Source: Cordia subcordata
Lineage: Eukaryota; Streptophyta; Magnoliopsida; Boraginales; Cordiaceae
Length of the DNA: 64,000 nucleotides
Direction: 5' to 3'
Assembly: GCA_028554755.1 (NCBI GenBank)
Contig: JAPTOF010000025.1
Coordinates: forward strand, 2,734,501 to 2,798,500
In this document: piece by piece, positions 10,501-20,423 of the stretch
How positions within the stretch are numbered: position 1 is the first letter of the stretch
Layout: every line of letters starts with the position of its first letter
Program-made: the position numbers and the translations under genes
The notes under the pieces: model-generated
Databases searched by the model: none
Told to the model about the DNA's origin: nothing
Seen by the model: the letters and a program-made list of their open reading frames with translations, nothing else

Positions 10501-11640
10501 TCGCAAGAATTAGAACCATTTTTAGGAAATATGGAGTTAATAACTTCATAAAAATGGTTGGTAAAAATTACTATCTTAATAAAAGGAGAATTTAAAAAGG
10601 AATTAGTTGCACTAATAGATAGTGGTGCAGACCTCAATTGTATTCAGGAGGGTTTAATTCCAACAAAATATTTTGAAAAAACTACACATTCATTATCTTC
10701 TGCTAGTGGTAATAAAATGGAGATTTTATATAAATTATCTCATGCTTATATATGTCATGATAGGTAGTGTATTCCTACTAGTTTTGTTTTAGTTAGGAGT
10801 ATGACTAATCAAGTTATTTTAGGAACCCCTTTCCTTCATAAAATCTTCCCTAGAAAGGAAATAACAACTAGTGGTATTATAGGTAGTTTTGAAGGAATGG
10901 ATATAAAATTTGAATTTATTAAGGACCCAATTACTAGAGTTCTTAATGAAATTGCGGATTTAATAAAAGCAAAAGAAAATCAATTAAATTATCTTAAACA
11001 GGAAATATCAACTTTAACAATAAAAGAAAAGTTGAATAATCCAAAATTGCAGGAAAAAATAAAATTGGTAATAGATCAATTCTGTGCAGATATTTGTGCG
11101 GATCATCCAAATGCTTTTTGGGATAGAAAGAAACATATTGTGTCTTTACCATATATAGATGGTTTTAATGAAAAAGATATTCCTACTAAATCCAGACCTT
11201 GTCAAATGAATAGTCAGGAATTAGAATATTGTAAGGAAGAAATTACTAGTCTTCTTAATAAGGGATTAATAAGGAAATCTCATTCACCTTGGAGTTGTAC
11301 AGGATTTTATGTAAATAAAAAATCTGAAATTGAAAGAGGTACTCCTAGGTTAGTCACAAATTATAAACCTCTTAATAAAGTTCTCAAATGGATTAGGTAC
11401 CCTATTCCTAATAAGAAGGATTTAATTGATAGGGTTCAAGATTCTTGTATATTTTCTAAATTTGACATGAAATCAAGATACTATCAAATACAGATAGTTG
11501 AAGAAGATAGGTATAAGACTGCATTTGTTGTACCGATAGGGCATTTTGAATGGAATGTTATGCCATTTGGATTAAAAAATGTGCCTTCTGAATTTCAGAA
11601 GATCATGAATGTAGAAGTATTGAATTTCAGAAGATCATGA
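10501..11640 (+). pseudogene. Copy B: protease and N-terminal RT
   Basis: Protease (Asp-Ser-Gly at about 10618-10626) with a stop at 10765-10767, then in the same frame the rest of the protease and the RT fingers and part of the palm. The frame ends at 11638-11640 inside a scrambled stretch (about 11605-11685), where the sequence carrying the YIDD active site has been replaced by short pieces copied from neighbouring parts of the RT gene. Polymerase activity is impossible. Confidence 0.75.
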
Positions 11641-11685
11641 ATTTGCATTTTGAATGGAATGTTTTGCCATTTGAAATTTCCAATC

Positions 11686-12391
11686 TAAAATTAGATTTTT
11701 AGGTTATTTTATAGAAGATGGGAAAATAATTCCAATCGATAGAAGTATTGAGTTTGCATCTAAATTTCTAGATGAAATAACTAATAAAACACAACTGTAA
11801 AGATTTTTAGGTAGTTTAAATTATATTCAGCCTTACTACAAAAATTTAGATGCTGATACTGCCATTTTATATGATAGACTTAGGAAATCCCCTTCCCCTT
11901 GGTCAGAAGTCCATACTGAGGCAGTGAGAGTGATCAAATCAAAGGTCAAACAGTTGCCTTGTTTAATGATAGCAAATCCCACATGGTATAAAATTGTGGA
12001 GACAGATGCTTCGGATATAGGGTTCGGAGGAGTAATGAAACAAGCGCATCCTATATCAAAACAAGAATATCTTGTTCGTTATCATTCTGGCAAATGGAAT
12101 CCTAGTCAGAAGAATTATGCAACAATTGCCAAGGAAATTCTTGCGATCATCAAATGTGTTTTAAAATTTCAAGACGATCTTCTTAATCAAAAGTTTTTAA
12201 TAAAAACTGATTGTATCTCTGCAAAATATATGTTTCAAATAGATTTCAAACATGATGTGTCAAAACAAATGTTTGCATGGTGGCAAGCTAATTTAGCCCC
12301 TTTTGATTTTGAAATCAAACATATATAGGGAAAGAATAATAGTTTGCCTGATTTTTTGACTCGTGAATATTTGCAGGATGCAACCCCTTGA
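11686..12391 (+). pseudogene. Copy B: RT thumb/connection and RNase H
   Basis: The C-terminal polymerase and RNase H domains resume after the scrambled junction. A stop lies near 11797-11799, and a second stop at 12326-12328 removes the last residues of RNase H. The polyprotein would end at 12389-12391, overlapping the ORF2 ATG at 12378, exactly as in copy A. Confidence 0.7.
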
Positions 12392-13916
12392 GAGGGGAGG
12401 AGGCCGTGGCAAATATGGTCATGGTAGTGGAAGTCAAGGCCGTGGCAAATATGGTCATGGTAGTCGTGGTAGGAGTAATAAAGCTCTAGATTATTCTTAT
12501 GCAAATAGAGCATTAGAATTGGCTGTTGAAGAAGCAGAAGTTCGGAGAAATAGACTCAGAGCTCAGAAGTTTGATATAAAACTTCTCCATCCCAGTTCAC
12601 CAATATATGAGGAAACAATCAAGTTTCTAGAAGAACTGGAAAAGAAAGCAGGAGAAAGAAATATCAGTTCTTTCGCTTCAGCTCTAAATACGACAGAGCA
12701 GGATGATTCTGTGCAATATACTCAGAACTCACAACAGGAAATAATCCTATACCTTTCACAAAAGGATCTGGTATATAAACAAGATCCGTGGATACTCATG
12801 CAAAAATATCTTGATGAGTTCTCTTTTCCAGCTCAGTCATATAAGACTAGGCATCATTATGAGAAAATTCTCATGGAAACCATATCTGCAGATTTTGAAC
12901 ACTTTAAGAAAAATGGTAAGGCAGACATGATGGCCAGAGACATTGCTTATAGCAAAATCTCTTTCAAAGCAATCATCAATCCAGATGAGTGGGGACTTTC
13001 AACACAAAAATTAAAGTCCTATGTGGTATCAACACAACAAGGTCCCATACAATATTCATATTGGGATTATGTTGAAGCTTTCTCGAAGGTATTTTATTTT
13101 GAGAATGACCAGCATAAACATTCTTGGTTTGTGAAAATTGCTGGTACTGTTCTTAATAAAGATATTCCATCTTGGTTCATCATATGGTGGAATTTCTTTG
13201 GTCCAAGTCCTACTATCCTCCCAGAACCATTCAAAGGACTATATGCAAAATGGTTGAAGTGTTCGCCGAGGGTCCAGAATATTGAAGACCAGCAACAATA
13301 TGTTGAAGGAACGGCGTCCATGTATTTCTTTCTGGAATTTTCGATCCCCTGGATAGTTAGGTGGATTCCAGAAGTCGGACATGCCAATTAGCATATTCCG
13401 TGTTTGAAAAGGGTATTCCTTTCCAAATTCTGGCACAAAATGATCCAGACAGATCTAGCCACCCAGAAGTTGCATTCCCAGGATCTGATTAGCGAGATTG
13501 AAGCTAAGCTCCAACAATACAAAAAGGAGATTCAGGAGAAGAAGAAGAAGATACTTCAGGATGCTCCAAAATCATCTTTTGAACAGTTCGCAATCAAACT
13601 GCAGCAAAAGAATCCAACCATATCATCTCAGGAGATTATGATGACTTATATGGATCAAATAAAGGAGGAAATGGTCCAATTTACTCAAAAAGGTGAATCT
13701 TCATCTTCGCCATCAGAAATGTCAATGGAGACGTCGCAACAACTGCAGGGAAGCAGATATTTTTGCCTTGCAGGACAGTCTCAGGATCCAAAGGAAGAAG
13801 AAAACTATTCCTTGGTAGACGTGTTCGAATCAGCTAAGGACACGTTGAGGGGACCACTTCGTATAAGGAAGACGCAGGAGGAATCTTCCAGTTCACCCAA
13901 ACAGGATAAAGTTTAG
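12378..13916 (+). pseudogene. Copy B: ORF2, unknown function
   Basis: Same 1539-nt length as copy A, beginning at ATG 12378 inside the end of the polyprotein. The Gly/Arg-rich N-terminus with the tandem KYGHG unit, the Trp/Pro-rich block and the Lys/Glu-rich coiled coil are all present. A single stop at 13389-13391 breaks the frame. No catalytic motif is recognised. Confidence 0.7.
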
Positions 13917-14734
13917 GGTAGGTGTCTGTCAGATTTGTCGTATAGGACAAATCAGTGTCTGTTTTCTACTGTAGATAAACAGTAGGTTTTTACTTTTTAC
14001 TATTTGTAATTATTGTGTTTCACGGATTTAAAATCTGTGAAGTCCGTGAAAAGTCGGATTTAATTTTTGTTTCACATCCGAGCACTTAAGTGTCTATAAA
14101 AGCCAAGACTCAGATCAAAGAGAAAAAAGGAGAGTAGTTTTTTTCGTTTTTATTGTAATTCTGTAATTTTGTTTAAATTAATAAAGCCCAAGAGTTCTTC
14201 TTAAAGGTATTCTCTTTTTATTTTTTTGTTATTTATTTTATTTCTTTTGTGCTTAATCAGTCTAATGGTAGGCTGAATCTGTGATGGATTAATGTAATAC
14301 CACCATACCATAAGAGCATGTCTTAGGCCAATCTCAGACCTAGAGGATAACCCTCAAATACTCCGCTGTCATCGTTAAGGTCTTGAGAGTAGGTTGTGTC
14401 TCAGATGAATTTATGAGATAGGGTTCTTAATATATAGTAAGGTCTCTTTGGAGTGTCGCCCTATTGCTGTGTTGATGTTTGAAGGCATTTTGGGCATGTT
14501 TCTCCTGTTGGGGATCTGACTGTATATTATAGGTAAAATCCCAGACTCTTTTGTTTATTCATCTTGACATATAGCCTAAGCTTAAGGACTTATCAATGTC
14601 CTCGGACTGCTGTTATTTGCGGTCTTATCACCTGGGCCTAGTTGGTATGAGAGCCATGGATTCATCTCTTTAAGTCATCTTTTATGGTAAGTGTTATTAC
14701 TTTAATCCATCCTTTGCATGTTCATAATTTGATC
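13917..14734 (+). promoter_or_regulatory. Copy B: viral intergenic region, promoter and leader
   Basis: TATAAAAG at 14095-14102, AATAAA at 14180-14185, primer site TGGTATGAGAGCCATGGA at 14643-14660, and the donor-like ATG/GTAAGTG at 14684-14693. The order and spacing match copy A, so this is the complete transcription-control region of the virus. Confidence 0.75.
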
Positions 14735-15790
14735 ATGTCTTCAATTTTGTCAATATTTGCAAAAAATCAAAATACTATCAAAAATAGTAAAAAGGAAGAA
14801 TATGAGATTCCTAAAAATTTGGATTTGTTAAATAAATGGACAATACCTAAAATTGAACATAGGATGATATATTCCTTTGGTACTTTTGATAAAATAGGTT
14901 TTAGACAAATTGTTAAAACCTGTGAAGAATCTGTTCCTGTTCATAATGAGGAATTGACTATTAAATTACTTAGTCAAGATGACATTGATGCATATACATC
15001 AGAGTATAAGTTCTTGCATATTGGACTTGTTCAGGTTGCATTTAAACCTCTTACTTTATCTGGTTTGCCTGAATCATTTTTGGCTGTTTTACGAGATGCT
15101 CGTAATATGAACTGGCGTCAATCTCTCATGGGTATTATGGAATCTAGTTTAGCCCATGGACCAACTTATTTTAATGCTTATCCGAATTTACAATTATCCT
15201 TATCGGATGTTAATATTTTAGATGCGTTAACTTTATATGTCAAAACGAATGGTTATAATTATTTGCCAAGTGCATAAGTTATTTGTATCTGTTATAGGGT
15301 TTATTTTAAGCCTTTATATACTTTGAATCCAAAGTGTAAGTTGATGAATACTAATCAACAAGAAACTATATTATTTGAAACTAACTTTAACAGATCTAAA
15401 ATAACAACACGTAGATCTATTAAATGGGATGAAATAAATTTTCCAGAAACTTGGTTAGCTGAAAAAATAATCCCAGCACTACCTTTAATAAATGAAGATT
15501 TGGTGGATACAATCCAAACATCCACTGGTGACGTTCAAATTCAATTTCATAAGAAAAGTACTGGTAGTGCTTTAGGACTAGGAATATCTAGATATTCTAG
15601 GACTAGTTCTACCCATTCCTATATTTCCCCTATAGATTATAAAGTTGAGTTACCCAATATAGTAGGTAGTTCATCATCTCAATTTGTAGACAATGAAACT
15701 CTAGGAAGTAGAGTGCAAGGAATAAAAATTAATGAGAATAATATTGCTCAAGGAATTTATAATAATCTTGAACCTGAGTTTAGACCATAA
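14735..15790 (+). pseudogene. Copy B: movement protein and linker
   Basis: ORF1 starts at ATG 14735. The first 180 codons are the 30K-like movement protein and end at a stop at 15275-15277. The same frame reopens (15323-15790) as the Ser/Thr-rich linker between movement and capsid domains, then stops at 15788-15790. It is the best-preserved movement-protein copy in the window. Confidence 0.7.
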
Positions 15791-15822
15791 ATAACTAAGT
15801 TAGAACTTAATTTTTCTGTTTA

Positions 15823-17272
15823 ATGATGAATAATAAAATCAAAATTGATTTCAATCTAGGAAGCCCAGCTAGAAAACAAATACAGGCTGAGTTTCAAAAA
15901 CCCATATATGAATCATTTAGGGATTGGTTTGCTAAAAATATACCTTTAGCAGAAAGACAAATACTCCAGGATCGGTTCTATAATCATTTAGAACAGATAA
16001 ATGAAATTATAGATTTTATACCTTGGTTTTTAGAAACCTATCTAGGACAACATATAAATGTCTTAGAAAGAATTTGGAAATTAAAGAGTGGTGAGGAAGT
16101 TGAATCTACGTATCCTCCAACATCGCAACCCATATTAATGGAAAAGGATAGAATTAAATTATATGCTAATGCCTTTTTCAATCTTCAGGAAAATGAAACC
16201 TTACAAATCACAACAAAACAAATAAATGATGTGATAAAACAGAATAATTTTTCTAATCTTTATTTAGTAGCCTTAGGAGAACAAATATTAGTTCTTAGTA
16301 ATAGGTTATTAAAAACATATATGACTATTGAAGAAATTAAAAAATCTTTCAGTCAATCAAAACCAGAGAGTAGTGGTGAGAGAGAAAAGTTAATAAAAAC
16401 TAATCCTATCCAACCTCCACCTGAAATAAAAAATTTTATTCTGGAACCTATAAATGAATTTGGTAAACGTCTTGATGATAAATTTAAGACATTAAAACTT
16501 AATGTAAAAAATCAAGGGGAAATACCAGAATTAGTTAATAATATTAATTAACAACAAATTGTTAATGAAACACTTAATACAATGAGGGCAAATAAAAAAT
16601 TTCAACAAAAGCCGGTCCAACAAAAATTTTATTATCCTAGACCGACCCCTCAAGATGTTTTATTTGAAGAAGCCACATATGAACAAACCTATTATAATGG
16701 GAAAACTATATATGAATGGAATATTGATGGCTCTTCTGATCAACAAATATATAATACTATACATAGAATGATGATGTATTCTACTATCTGTAAACAATAT
16801 GATAATACAGATAAAAATATTGCCCTGATGATAGTAGCAGGATTTACTGGTCAATTAAAAGACTGGTGGGAAAACTATTTAATTGAATCCCAAAGACAAT
16901 CAATAATAAATTCAGTGAAAACAGAGAATAATAATATAATTCAAGATGCTATTTATTCACTAACTATAAATATTTGTGAATAGTTTACTGGTAGATTGAC
17001 TACTAATGCTGAAGATATTAGGTCACTTTTATTAAATCTTAAGTGTCCTGCTTTAACCTCATTTAGGTGGTATAAAGATATATTCCTTAGTAGGGTTATG
17101 GAATTACCAGAGACTAATCAACATCATTGGAAGTCTAAATTTATAGATAGTCTTCCACATTTATTTCCACATTAGTAACCTATGGAACCATAATTGGAAA
17201 ATGTATGCAGGAAGGTTTAGCTTTATGTAATGAAATTAAGCTTAATCAACAAATCAAAAAATAACATTTAAC
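15823..17272 (+). pseudogene. Copy B: capsid protein region
   Basis: The capsid part of the polyprotein reads in one frame from 15823 with stops at 16549-16551 and 16981-16983. An N-terminal acidic helical region precedes a PRPTPQDVLF-like motif and the Trp-rich core. A deletion of about 50 bp near 17165-17180, relative to copy A, removes part of the conserved C-terminal helix and shifts the frame. It ends with the stop at about 17262 that is shared in position with copy A. Confidence 0.65.
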
Positions 17273-17560
17273 AGAAAAAATCAATTAGGACAATTCTGTG
17301 AACAATTTGGTATTGGAATAAACCAATCTTATAAAACATATAAACCAAAGAAGATTTATAAAAAACCTTCTCCACAAACATTTTCTTCTCCTATGTATCA
17401 GAAAAAATAGCTGCTAAGAGACAAAAGAAATTAATTAGACAGCAGAATAAAAGAGAAGCTGGTGGTTATAAATAAAAAATTCCTAAAAAAATAAAAAGAC
17501 TTGTAATTTGTTATAAATGTGGAAAAATTGGTCATATTTCACCTAATTGTACTCTTAAAT
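17273..17560 (+). pseudogene. Copy B: basic tail and CCHC knuckle
   Basis: A Lys/Arg-rich stretch is followed by CX2CX4HX4C at 17509-17550, the RNA-binding knuckle at the end of the caulimovirid coat protein. Frame changes at A-runs (17278, 17406, 17490) separate it from the capsid core. Confidence 0.7.
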
Positions 17561-17574
17561 ATAAAATTAAATCT

Positions 17575-18487
17575 TTGAAAATAGATCCAGAGATAAAAGA
17601 ACAACTTCTTAAATTAATGGTTAGTTTAGATTCAGAAGTGGATCAACACACTGATTCTGATTTCCTTGAATCCTCAAAATCAAAAGAGGATATTAACTAT
17701 CTTTCTGAAACTTCTGAAATTAGTTCATCAGAAGAAGATAATCAATCTAATAAAGGTTGTCAAATGTGTATAAATAAAATACAAAGTGAAGAAGATAATA
17801 ATTATTACCAACTTCTTTCACAATTTAAAGACTTTCAATTAAATGTCTTAACAAATGATAATATCATTGAACTTTTAAGAATAGTTAAAGATTCTGAGAT
17901 AAGAAATAAAATTTTAGAATCTTTAGGTAAACATAAGGAACTCAAGAAATTCAGGATACTCAACAATTTGTACCTTATACTCTTAAAGAAGTTAAGAGAA
18001 GATTAGAAGAAAAACATAATCTTTCTTCAGTGGTTACATCTACAACTACTATTCAGGATCTTCAAATAGAAGTTAATAATCTGAAAGATGAGATGAAAAT
18101 ATTAACTCAGGAAAACACCCAAATAGAAGCTCATTTAGGTAGACTAAGTGATAGGGTAGATAATTTAGATAAGGGAAAAACTATAGTTCAGGAATCTTTA
18201 GGACAATCTAGTTCCCAAGAATTAGAACCATTTTTAGGAAATATGGGGTTAATAACTTCACAAAAATGGTTGGTAAAAATTACTATCTTAATAAAAGGAG
18301 AATTTAAAAAGGAATTAGTTGCACTAATAGATAGTGGTGCAGACCTCAATTGTATTCAGGAGGGTTTAATTCCAACAAAATATTTTGAAAAAACTACACA
18401 TTCATTATCTTCTGCTAGTGGTAATAAAATGGAGATTTTATATAAATTATCTCATGCTTATATATGTCATTGTAGGCAGTGTATTCC
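17575..18487 (+). pseudogene. Copy B: coiled-coil linker and start of protease
   Basis: An acidic Ser-rich linker and heptad-repeat helix are followed by the protease N-terminal half with Asp-Ser-Gly at about 18330. A frame change near 17940-18005 splits it. The coding sequence stops abruptly at 18487, where the TA microsatellite starts. The frame then continues by chance through the repeat. Confidence 0.7.
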
Positions 18488-18494
18488 TAATATA

Positions 18495-18526
<32 letters not shown>

Positions 18527-18560
18527 CATACATATATATACATATGTATATATATGTGTG
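18488..18560. repeat. (TA)n/(TG)n microsatellite at right edge of viral array
   Basis: TA, CA and TG dinucleotides begin exactly where the protease sequence breaks off. Together with 1-31 they bracket the array. The sequence from 18561 to 18612 is AT-rich and matches no viral domain. Confidence 0.8.
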
Positions 18561-18612
18561 TGTAATATATATCACCTAATCTAAATTAAAAGAATTACTT
18601 AAGAATTTTACT

Positions 18613-18689
18613 CTATAATTATCATACTATTATATATAAATAGCCTAATACTACAGTTACTACCACAACAATACCAAAGATTAAATAGA
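18613..18689 (+). repeat. 77-bp direct repeat, left copy
   Basis: Identical to 20347-20423 apart from two substitutions. It lies immediately outside the second viral block on the left. It has no viral coding match, so it looks like duplicated host DNA made when the block was inserted. Confidence 0.8.
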
Positions 18690-19018
18690 TATTACATTAA
18701 GCTGAATCAACAAATTAAGAAACAAAAGTTAACAGAGAAGTCTCAATTAGGACAATTCTGTGAACAATTTGGGATTGAAGTAAGTCAATCTAGTAAACCT
18801 AAAAAATATACTAGGTTTTCTAATATTCAGAAATATACTTCTCCAACCTATCAGAAAAAGGTAGCAGCTAGAAGAGAAAGAAAACAAATAAGAGAAAATA
18901 TAAAAAAATAACAGGGATATAAAAGGATTAGATCACAGTCTTCTAAACCTATTGTTTGTTATAAATGCGGGAGAATTGGTTATATAGCTCCAAAATGTCC
19001 TGTAAAAAATAAAATAAA
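18690..19018 (+). pseudogene. Second viral lineage: capsid C-terminal tail and altered knuckle
   Basis: Clearly related to 470-780 and 17270-17560 but with many substitutions, so this is a different viral strain or species. The basic tail is followed by a knuckle at 18957-18998 in which the zinc-binding His codon is TAT (Tyr), giving CCYC instead of CCHC. A stop (about 18909-18911) interrupts the tail. Confidence 0.7.
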
Positions 19019-19151
19019 ACATCTTGAGATGTGGGTCTAGGATAGTAATATTTTTTCTGGACCGGTTTTTGAGCAAATTTATTATTATTACGCTTTATTC
19101 TATTAAGAGTTTCATTTACAATTTCTTGTTGATGTATATTATCAACTAAAT
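19019..19151 (-). pseudogene. Second lineage: inverted capsid fragment
   Basis: The minus strand encodes about 45 residues matching the capsid segment at 16540-16660 of copy B, including the PRPT-QDVLF motif. It is joined to the forward knuckle fragment on its left and to the forward leader repeat on its right. Confidence 0.65.
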
Positions 19152-19293
19152 CAGGACCTTCTTCTCTGTTCACTCTATGATTAGGGTTTGATTATATATT
19201 AGGTAACATACCAAGGATCCATTCTTTTGCATATCTCAGATATAGCCTAAAACTTAAGGACTCATCCATGTCCACGGACTGCTGTGATTTGCG
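19152..19293 (+). repeat. 142-bp viral leader repeat, first copy
   Basis: Matches 19953-20094 nearly base for base. It resembles the viral leader before the primer site of copies A and B (compare 5540-5645), ending in the GCTGTGATTTGCG motif. The primer site itself is absent. Confidence 0.7.
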
Positions 19294-19918
19294 GTCTTAT
19301 CGCAAATATGGTCATGGTAGAGGTAAAGGGAGAAATAATCCAAAATCCTCTGTAACATCAGTTACTACAATACAAGATTTGAAAGAGGAAGTTAATAATT
19401 TGAAAACTGAAGTTAAAAGATTAACTCAGGATAATATAAATATAAATAAAAGATTGGATAATATGGATAAAGGAAAAAATAAAATTGAAGAAATTCCAGA
19501 ATCCAGTATGAATCAAGAATTAGAACCATTTTTAGGTAAGATGGAATATATTACATCTCAGAAATGGTTAGTCAAAATTGATCTCTTAATACAAGGAGAA
19601 TATAAAAAAGAATTAATTGCGTTAATAGACAGTGGCGCAGATTTGAATTGTATACAGGAAGGATTAATTCCTACAAAATATTTTGAAAAAACCACACATA
19701 CTTTATCAAGTGCTAGTGGTAATAAAATGAATATTTTATATAAATTATCCAAAGCTTATATTTGCACTAATAGACAGTGTATTCCTAATAGTTTTGTTTT
19801 AGTCAGAAATATTACAAATCAAGTCATATTAGGAACACCTTTCCTTAATAAAATATTTCTAATAAAGGAAATAACTACTAATGGAATAATAGGTAGTTTT
19901 GAAAATAATGAAATTCAA
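19294..19918 (+). pseudogene. Second lineage: ORF2 N-terminal stub fused to coiled coil and protease
   Basis: An open frame (19268-19981) begins with a few KYGHG/RG-type codons from the start of ORF2. It jumps to the heptad-repeat coiled coil and continues into the protease with Asp-Ser-Gly-Ala at about 19629-19640. The protease differs from copies A and B at many positions but has no stop. Joining ORF2 to the region upstream of the protease is a rearrangement, not a natural gene order. Confidence 0.65.
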
Positions 19919-19952
19919 CCTGTTGCCGCTGTTGTGTTGAAGGCGTTTGGCG

Positions 19953-20094
19953 CAGGACCTTCTTCTCTGTTCACTCCATGATTAGGGTTTGATTATATAT
20001 TAGGTAATATACCAGGGATCCATTCTTTTGCATATCTCAGATATAGCCTAAAACTTAAGGACTCATCCATGTCCACGGACTGCTGTGATTTGCG
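19953..20094 (+). repeat. 142-bp viral leader repeat, second copy
   Basis: Direct repeat of 19152-19293, placed 801 bp downstream. It ends just before the inverted RT fragment. Confidence 0.7.
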
Positions 20095-20346
20095 ACCATG
20101 AAATCATTATATGGTATGAATATATCATTCATTATCTTCTGAAATTCAGAAGGAGCATTTTTCAAACCAAAAGGCATTACATTCCATTCATAATGACCAA
20201 ATGGTACAACAAAAGCAGTTTTATATCTATCTTCTTCTACTACCTGTATTTGGTAATAGCCAGATTTCATATCAAATTTTGAAAATACACATGCATCATG
20301 TATTTTATTAATCAAATCCTTTTTATTAGGAATGGGACATCTAATC
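20095..20346 (-). pseudogene. Second lineage: inverted RT palm fragment
   Basis: The minus strand encodes about 80 residues of the RT, ending shortly before the YIDD motif (compare copy A 2335-2570). The piece stops at the right-hand 77-bp repeat. Confidence 0.7.
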
Positions 20347-20423
20347 CTATAATTATCATACTATTATATATAAATAGCCTAATACTACAGTTATTACCAA
20401 AACAATACCAAAGATTAAATAGA
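20347..20423 (+). repeat. 77-bp direct repeat, right copy
   Basis: Right-hand partner of 18613-18689 (two mismatches), flanking the 1.66-kb second viral block. Confidence 0.8.

Larger units (their letters stand above)
32..18487. mobile_element. Endogenous pararetrovirus array (Caulimoviridae, florendovirus-like)
   Basis: The array is one block of viral DNA between two TA microsatellites. Its segments in order are: forward copy A (32-6732, with an internal (TTA)n tract), inverted MP/CP piece (6733-7218), forward leader-MP piece (7219-8935), inverted MP/CP piece (8936-9706), inverted coiled-coil/protease piece (9707-10490) and forward copy B (10491-18487). Copy B repeats its own protease start 7712 bp apart (10558 against 18270), which gives the length of the circular genome. 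There are no LTRs and no integrase, as expected of a plant pararetrovirus inserted by repair of non-homologous ends. A single large polyprotein ending in RNase H, followed by an overlapping ORF2, fits florendoviruses. The genus is inferred from layout, not from a tree. Confidence 0.85.
10491..18487 (+). mobile_element. Copy B: circularly permuted full-length viral genome
   Basis: Reading from the protease, the copy runs through RT-RNase H, ORF2, promoter, leader, movement protein, capsid, knuckle and coiled coil, and returns to the same protease. The ends therefore overlap by about 290 bp. One full turn is 7712 bp. It is defective: stops in protease, RNase H, ORF2, movement protein and capsid, a scrambled RT active site, and a deletion of about 50 bp in the capsid near 17165. 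Confidence 0.8.

Noticed and set aside
18949..19173. Minus-strand frame as a new gene
   Set aside because: Its middle is an inverted viral capsid fragment; the ends are leader and knuckle sequence read in the wrong sense.
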